Part shown: positions 59,721 through 64,000 of the stretch, piece after piece
How positions within the stretch are numbered: position 1 is the stretch's first letter
Layout: every line of letters begins with the position of its first letter
From: JANJWP01 sp964482035
GTDB lineage: Bacteria; Patescibacteriota; Gracilibacteria; BD1-5; UBA2023
Length of the DNA: 64,000 nt
Assembly (NCBI GenBank): GCA_964482035.1
Contig: CAYZVC010000003.1
Span: forward strand, 62,001 to 126,000
Direction: 5' to 3'
Made by a program: the position numbers and the translations under genes
Notes under the pieces: generated by a model
Database searches by the model: none
Seen by the model: the letters and a program-made list of their open reading frames with translations, nothing else
Told to the model about the DNA's origin: nothing

Positions 59721-59748
59721 TTGCGCACGCCCTCTTTTCGCGTATTAT
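59721..59748 (+). promoter_or_regulatory. Promoter of the 59776 gene
   Basis: TTGCGC (59721-59726), 16-bp spacer, TATTAT (59743-59748). Confidence 0.55.
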
Positions 59749-59775
59749 TCGATAAGTACGCCTAACCCTGCACCT

Positions 59776-60294
59776 ATGAAACTCGGAAAGCTCCTCGCAC
59801 TCGCCGCCGGATACGCCGCCGGAATGGTCATCGCCCTCCGTTTTGGAAAAAACGGAAAGACCAAAGACGTAGAATCCATCAAAAAGGACATCGGCGACAT
59901 CCACAAGAATCTCTGGACCGAAGCCGAAGCCGCCATCTTCTCGGAAGAGAACATGCAGAAGGTGGCCGAACTCCGCAAGCAGGCCGAAGCCGAAATTGCC
60001 GATTTCAAGAAAGAAGCCCAGGCGAAACTCCGCAATTGGAAGAAGCTCGGCGACGACAAGCGCAAAGAGGTTCTCGCCGAAGTCGAAGCCCTCTACGCCC
60101 GCCGCGTCGAAATCCTCGAAGAGGCCAAGAAAACCGCCATCGAAGCCATCGACACCGGGAAGGAAACTTCCGAAAAGGCCGTAGCGAAGCTCCAGAAGAA
60201 GACCGAAAAGGTCGCCGCGGAACTTAAGAAGGATCTCGAAAAGACCTTCAAGGACCTCAAGAAGAAGGCGAAAGCCAAAGTAGCCAAGAAGTAA
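59776..60294 (+). CDS. Membrane-anchored coiled-coil protein
   Basis: 172 residues. An N-terminal helix with glycine spacing (KLLALAAGYAAGMVIALRFG) like YtxH-type proteins, then a long Lys/Glu/Ala coiled coil (about 30-172) ending KKAKAKVAKK. No catalytic motif. It ends in TAA. grpE follows after 84 bp on the same strand. Confidence 0.75.
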   Translation: MKLGKLLALAAGYAAGMVIALRFGKNGKTKDVESIKKDIGDIHKNLWTEAEAAIFSEENMQKVAELRKQAEAEIADFKKEAQAKLRNWKKLGDDKRKEVLAEVEALYARRVEILEEAKKTAIEAIDTGKETSEKAVAKLQKKTEKVAAELKKDLEKTFKDLKKKAKAKVAKK

Positions 60295-60378
60295 TTTCGA
60301 ACCATTCCCGGGACGTTCCTTCGGGGGCGTCCTTTTGGTTCGAAAGGCCGACGTACAAACCGATAACCGAAAGCAATC

Positions 60379-60924
60379 ATGTCCGATCTCCAGGATCTCG
60401 AAAACGAACTCGAAAACGTGGCGGAAGAATCCGCTCCGGCAACTTCGTCGCAGGACGACGGTTCCGCGCTCGCCGCGGATTTCGACAACCTCGCCGCCGA
60501 AATCGCCAAACTCAAAGACACCCTCGCCCGCTCACAGGCCGACTACAAGAACCTCGTGGCCCGCACCGAGCGTGAACGTCTCGAAATGGGCGAATACGTC
60601 ACGGAAAAACTCGTCGTGAAACTCCTTCCGAGCTTCGACAACCTCGAACGCCTCCTTTCCGGAACTCCGGAAGCGGAACGCACGGGCGTTCTCTACGAAG
60701 GCGTGAAATCCACCTTCGCGGGACTCGTCCGCGCGCTCGAATCGGTGGGCGTTTCAGCTTTCGAATCGGCCGGACAGCCGCTCGACCCCGCTTTCCACGA
60801 AGCCGTCGCGCAGGTTCCCGGAGCCGAAGGCACCGTGGTCGTCGAATTCGAAAAGGGGTACAAGCTCCGCGAAAAGGTCATCCGCCATGCCAAAGTCACC
60901 GTCGGGAACGGCGCGGAAGCTTAG
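60379..60924 (+). CDS. grpE: Nucleotide exchange factor GrpE
   Basis: 181 residues. Long N-terminal coiled coil (DNLAAEIAKLKDTLARSQAD, YKNLVARTERERLEMGEYVT) then the GrpE beta domain: LLPSFDNLERLL, GVSAFESAGQPLDPAFHEAV, GTVVVEFEKGYKLREKVIRH, AKVTVGNG. It exchanges ADP on DnaK. dnaK and dnaJ are not in the window. No CIRCE element is visible. It ends in TAG, followed by a strong terminator. Confidence 0.95.
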   Translation: MSDLQDLENELENVAEESAPATSSQDDGSALAADFDNLAAEIAKLKDTLARSQADYKNLVARTERERLEMGEYVTEKLVVKLLPSFDNLERLLSGTPEAERTGVLYEGVKSTFAGLVRALESVGVSAFESAGQPLDPAFHEAVAQVPGAEGTVVVEFEKGYKLREKVIRHAKVTVGNGAEA

Positions 60925-60941
60925 GCATTCCATGGCCACTA

Positions 60942-60972
60942 AAAAATCCGTCCAATTCGGACGGATTTTTTA
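60942..60972. terminator. Bidirectional terminator after grpE
   Basis: AAAAATCCGTCC/GGACGGATTTTT, 12-bp stem between convergent genes. Confidence 0.9.
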
Positions 60973-60976
60973 GAAC

Positions 60977-61747
60977 CTAGATTTCCACGTCGATTTTCAT
61001 GGTGCCCAGCGAGGCTCGACCGTATCTTGCCGCCGAATCCTTCTGCGCGAACCCCTTTTTCATTTTCTCGAATACCGCGTGCTGGTCGCCGAGAGAAAAG
61101 TGCCACCATTCGTGAGCAAGACGGGAAAATCCCACGGCCTCCATGAACGACTTGAGCATGTTACGGTTCTTCTGGAAGGTGTCGGCGTCCGGGTGGTCGC
61201 TCTCCTCGAACGCCTCGGGATGGGCGTTTTCATGTTCGTCGATGAGCGACCCCATGTCGAGTTCGCGCCCGTCTTCGTCAACGATGGTGAGGTCGACGGC
61301 CGCCCCCGTGGAGTGGGGCGGCGGAGCGAGCGGATCGTCCACGGCCGGAGCCCAGATTCCGTGGGCATGGGCGTAGGCCCTTTCGCGGATTTCGTCTTCC
61401 GCTTCGTTCAAGAGGATTCCCGCGACCATCCGGCAGTACGAATCGGCGACATGGTCGACCATGAAGGCTTGGACTTCGATAGGACGGTACGCGTCGTAGA
61501 TTTTGAACTTCCATCCCGGATGGAATTCGTTCAAAAGCATGGCCGCTTTTTCGAGCGCCGCGTTCACCGAAGCGCGAACCACGAAAGGCGTGGCGTCCCC
61601 ATAGGGGGCGCCGAGAGAAACGTACGGATGCGGGTCCGCGAAGACGAAACGTCCGTCCGCCGGAATGGCGACGAGCGGCTCGCCACATTCTTCGATGCGG
61701 ACTTCGTGACGGGTCGATGGACCCTCGAAAGCCTCGGAAACGTTCAT
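60977..61747 (-). CDS. M15D D-Ala-D-Ala dipeptidase (VanX-like)
   Basis: 256 residues from ATG 61747. YDAYRPIEVQAFMVDHVADS holds the family Arg; zinc ligands are in PPHSTGAAVDLTIVD (His, Asp) and HEWWHFS (catalytic Glu, His). It should cleave D-Ala-D-Ala or wall dipeptides. No TGA, in contrast to its relative at 13766-14581. The start is 4 bp after the stop of the 61752-62609 gene. It ends in TAG. Confidence 0.88.
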   Translation of the reverse strand: MNVSEAFEGPSTRHEVRIEECGEPLVAIPADGRFVFADPHPYVSLGAPYGDATPFVVRASVNAALEKAAMLLNEFHPGWKFKIYDAYRPIEVQAFMVDHVADSYCRMVAGILLNEAEDEIRERAYAHAHGIWAPAVDDPLAPPPHSTGAAVDLTIVDEDGRELDMGSLIDEHENAHPEAFEESDHPDADTFQKNRNMLKSFMEAVGFSRLAHEWWHFSLGDQHAVFEKMKKGFAQKDSAARYGRASLGTMKIDVEI

Positions 61748-61751
61748 GCGG

Positions 61752-62609
61752 TTAGCGGTCAATAGCGGTTTCCACCAAGGTGGCGGTTGCGTCGATTACC
61801 CGGTCGGACTCCCCCGCCGGAAACATCGCGGTTTCCAGCTCGGCGATATTGAACGAAGTGCGGGCCGAGAGCGCCGTAACGCGGCGGTCGGCCATGAAGA
61901 CTTCGAGACGGTCGGGATATACGTCCACGAAATACGGGAGTTTGCCGGACGCGGCTTCTTTCACTTCCTGCGGAACCCCCTCTCCGCGCGGCATGTCGTC
62001 TTTTTCGGGCAGAACGTCCGAGGCGGCTCCCGGGACGGCCTGGACGACGCGTTCCGTGATGGTTATACGGCCCTCCCCCATGAAATGCGTGAGGTCTTCC
62101 ATTTTTCCGGCGGCCGGCAACAAGCGGCCGGAACCGATGGAAAAATTCAAAAAAGAATTCGCGGTTTCATGACCGGCGCCTCAGACGAACGATTGGGTAT
62201 GGATATAGAGCTCGACATGCGCGTCCGGAACGTCGAAAACGTAGGGGGTCGGCCTGCCTTCGGCATCGAAATCCTGGCGGAGTTGGATTCTGGAGCGCAG
62301 GCTTCGGCGTTCCGGGCCGCGACGGACGCCGTTGTCGAAGCCGTTTTCATCGCTCTTTACGCTCCGTATGGATTCGATTCCTCCGTCCGCGTCCAAAAAG
62401 ACGGTAACCTGTTCCTCGGCTTCATCCGGAAGCAGGAGGTTCGCGGTGAGCTTGATGGGACGACCCTCGAAAAACGTCACGCTCGCCGGAACCGCTCCGT
62501 AAAAATGGGCGATATGCGGAGTCGGGCGTTCGCTTTTCGAAATCACCCTTTCGAGGAACGCTTTCCAATCGGTTTTACCGACCTCGGACGAATGTTGGGA
62601 ATTCCTCAT
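61752..62609 (-). CDS. Hypothetical protein
   Basis: 285 residues with TGA as Gly (YIHTQSFV-G-GAGHETANSFL); end TAA. The protein has two similar halves of strands and helices with no membrane helix: HIAHFYGAVPASVTFFEGRP, VTVFLDADGGIESIRSVKSD, and FVDVYPDRLEVFMADRRVTA. No family recognised. Coupled to the downstream VanX-like gene. Confidence 0.7.
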
Positions 62610-62688
62610 GGACGTGAAGGTTATTTCGTTTTTATATAAAAAAATTCGAGAACGTCAAAGTATTCCTTATCCGACGAGGAAAGAAAAA

Positions 62689-62710
62689 GCCCGGGGCAAA
62701 AGCCCCGGGC
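62689..62710 (-). terminator. Perfect 9-bp stem terminator
   Basis: GCCCGGGGC/GCCCCGGGC with a TTTT loop, then T5 on the minus strand. Confidence 0.9.
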
Positions 62711-62737
62711 GGTATTTCATGCGGCACGAATCGTCGA

Positions 62738-62896
62738 TTAGGAGTCTGAAATCCAACGACGTGCGAACCTTCCACTGGTATCCGCTTGTTTTCGCCTTCG
62801 AGAGCGATGCCTCCGAAGAGACTCAAGATGGTGAGCGGAAAAGGGTTTTCCCTTCGGCCGAAGTGGTATTCGGTCTGATGGACGTGGAGCGCCCAT
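62738..62896 (-). CDS. Possible 52-residue basic protein
   Basis: MGAPRPSDRIPLRPKGKPFS then an Arg-rich stretch, ending TAA. AAAGGA lies 5 bases before the ATG. Its arginine run may only reflect GC-rich RNA sequence; it competes with the non-coding interpretation of the same transcript. Confidence 0.25.
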   Translation of the reverse strand: MGAPRPSDRIPLRPKGKPFSAHHLESLRRHRSRRRKQADTSGRFARRWISDS

Positions 62897-62923
62897 GCCG
62901 TCCTTTAGGAGAGCAGCCGGGAT

Positions 62924-62951
62924 AAAATAGTGACGATTCGAACCTTGTCAA
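62924..62951 (-). promoter_or_regulatory. Promoter of the orphan transcript
   Basis: TTGACA (62946-62951), 16-bp spacer, TATTTT (62924-62929), directly behind the thrS stop codon. Confidence 0.65.
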
Positions 62952-62952
62952 A

Positions 62953-64000
62953 TTAGAGCGAACGGGTCGCAACTTCTTCCTGGAGCTTCGCTACGAATTC
63001 GGCGACGGTCGAGACGGTCTGTTCGCCGGTCTTGCGCGAGCGGACGGAAACGGTCTTTTCGGTCACTTCCTTTTCGCCGATGACGAGCGCGTAGTTCACG
63101 TGGTCGGTTTCGGCGTTGCGGATCTTCTTGCCGAGCCCGTCGGAAGACGAATCGAGTTCGACGCGGAGTCCCGCCTTCTTACACGCGGCGAAGACTTCGT
63201 CGGCGTAGGCCATGAAGTTTTCAGAAACCGGGAGGATGCGGACCTGTTTCGGAGCCATCCAAAGCGGAAAATCTCCGGCGAAGTGTTCGATGGCGATGCC
63301 CATGAAGCGTTCGAGCGATCCGGCGATGGCGCGGTGGATGACGACCGGACGTTCCTTTTCACCCTTTTCGTTGACGAACGAGAGGTCGAAACGTTCGGGA
63401 AGGTTGAAGTCGCACTGGATGGTGGCGAGCTGCCATTCGCGTCCGATGGCGTCCTTGAACATGAAGTCGAGCTTCGGTCCGTAGAACGCGGCTTCGCCTT
63501 CTACGCGCTTGTAGTTGAGGCCGTTTTCCTGCGCGGCGGCTTCGAGAGCGCCTTCGGCGGTGTTCCAGACTTCGTCGCCGCCCAAGTACTTGGAGCGGTC
63601 TTCCCCGCGGACGGAGAGCGAAACCCAGTACCCTTCCATGAGGCCCATGGTGGTGTAGAACTGCTTGATGACGGAGACGATGGTCGATACCTCGTCGCGG
63701 ATCTGGCTCACGCGGCAGAAGAGGTGGCCGTCGTCCTGGGTGATGGAGCGTACGCGGGTGAGACCGGAGAGCTGTCCGGTTTTTTCGTCGCGGTAGACGG
63801 TCGCCGGTTCGAAGTAGCGGATCGGCATGTCGCGGTAGCTGAACTGGTTGTCCGCGAAGATCTGCATGTGGTGCGGGCAGTTCATCGGCTTGAGGTGGAA
63901 CTTTTCCTTGCTGGTTCCGCCGTAGACCGAGAACATGTCTTCGAGGTAGTGGCCCGCGTGGCCGGAGGTGACGTAGAGGTCTTCCTTGGCGAGGTGCGGA
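62953..64000 (-). CDS. thrS: Threonyl-tRNA synthetase, N-terminus beyond window
   Basis: About 348 C-terminal residues; the gene continues past 64000. Class II core: SGHAGHYLEDMFSVYGG, FHLKPMNCPHHMQIFA (zinc-binding Cys/His), RYFEPATVYRDEKTGQLSGL, RVRSITQDDGHLFC (motif 2), EAAFYGPKLDFMFKDAIGRE, and motif 3 in HRAIAGSLERFMGIAIEHFAG. The anticodon-binding domain follows (about the last 110 residues: WMAPKQVRILPVSENFMAYA...). It charges tRNA-Thr. No TGA in the visible part; end TAA. Confidence 0.97.
   Translation of the reverse strand, partial: PHLAKEDLYVTSGHAGHYLEDMFSVYGGTSKEKFHLKPMNCPHHMQIFADNQFSYRDMPIRYFEPATVYRDEKTGQLSGLTRVRSITQDDGHLFCRVSQIRDEVSTIVSVIKQFYTTMGLMEGYWVSLSVRGEDRSKYLGGDEVWNTAEGALEAAAQENGLNYKRVEGEAAFYGPKLDFMFKDAIGREWQLATIQCDFNLPERFDLSFVNEKGEKERPVVIHRAIAGSLERFMGIAIEHFAGDFPLWMAPKQVRILPVSENFMAYADEVFAACKKAGLRVELDSSSDGLGKKIRNAETDHVNYALVIGEKEVTEKTVSVRSRKTGEQTVSTVAEFVAKLQEEVATRSL

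Larger units (their letters stand above)
62683..62917 (-). ncRNA. Orphan transcript candidate downstream of thrS
   Basis: Bounded by TTGACA (62946-62951), 16-bp spacer, TATTTT (62924-62929) and by a perfect terminator GCCCGGGGC-TTTT-GCCCCGGGC plus T5 (62683-62710), giving about 235 nt. The only ORF with a ribosome-binding site is 62738-62896 (52 basic residues; AAAGGA before ATG). Short helices such as CTTCGG/CCGAAG and GGG-AAAA-CCC, and CGGCA near the 5' end with TGCCG near the 3' end, favour a structured RNA, perhaps 6S-like in size. No known RNA signature identified. Confidence 0.45.

Noticed and set aside
60300..60378. CIRCE operator upstream of grpE
   Set aside because: No TTAGCACTC-type inverted repeat is present in the leader.
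1..64000. tRNA-Gly with anticodon TCA, needed for UGA decoding
   Set aside because: Only tRNA-Lys(TTT) and tRNA-His(GTG) could be recognised by eye; the decoding tRNA must lie elsewhere.

Overview
The window looks like a piece of a Candidate Phyla Radiation (Patescibacteria) chromosome from the Gracilibacteria/Absconditabacteria side, the lineages known to read UGA as glycine (genetic code 25). The sequence supports this directly. Many genes make sense only if in-frame TGA is read through, and the TGA codons fall where the protein family has glycine: hisD, recG (DEQHRF-TGA-V), a penicillin-binding protein, two M15 peptidases, helicase IV, an ECF sigma factor and others. Two paralogous pseudopilins in the window align TGA with GGC, GGC and GGA. 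All such genes are annotated here as one uninterrupted CDS with TGA = Gly. The DNA is GC-rich by eye, which is unusual for these lineages.

Layout. 1-5.7 kb: secreted proteins (beta-propeller, CAP domain) and a cyclophilin. 5.8-7.9 kb: a FabI-like enoyl reductase divergent from a MarR regulator across a palindromic operator, then a GNAT. 8-12.6 kb: a minus-strand series of ferritin-like protein, membrane protein, ECF sigma factor, DUF1761-like protein, AlkZ-like protein and Bax-inhibitor-like protein. 12.7-16 kb: a TrpR-family regulator with twin operators, a zinc-ribbon GNAT, a VanX-like peptidase and hisD. 16-17.3 kb: four small duplicated ORFs with an 88-bp repeat. 17.5-21 kb: a HemN-like radical SAM protein, a winged-helix regulator with an SRPBCC protein, an unknown gene, a structured RNA candidate and tRNA-Lys. 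21.3-34.4 kb: one 4388-residue secreted protein. 34.4-36.6 kb: TsaB, a bPH2-domain membrane protein and thioredoxin reductase. 36.7-45.9 kb: two lectin-like pseudopilins, a RuvA/CsaB operon, a major pilin, RecG and an unknown gene. 46-51 kb: tRNA-His, S1, a membrane protein, TfoX-like protein and an FtsI-type PBP. 51-55 kb: a short PriA-like protein and a helicase IV/nuclease fusion. 55-59.7 kb: a VirD4/TraG-like ATPase, a cNMP/GAF sensor and PilT. 59.8-64 kb: a coiled-coil protein, GrpE, a VanX-like peptidase, an unknown gene, an orphan transcript candidate and ThrS (cut by the window end).

The strongest theme is a cell envelope built for contact: a giant surface protein, type IV pilin and pilin-adhesin genes, PilT, a conjugation-type ATPase, secreted CAP and propeller proteins, and D-Ala-D-Ala peptidases. 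The most puzzling theme is the code itself. A handful of small genes (2583-2954, 7601-7927, and three of the four ORFs at 16-17.2 kb) have TGA at their natural end and no TAA/TAG before the transcription terminator, although TGA clearly means glycine elsewhere in the window.
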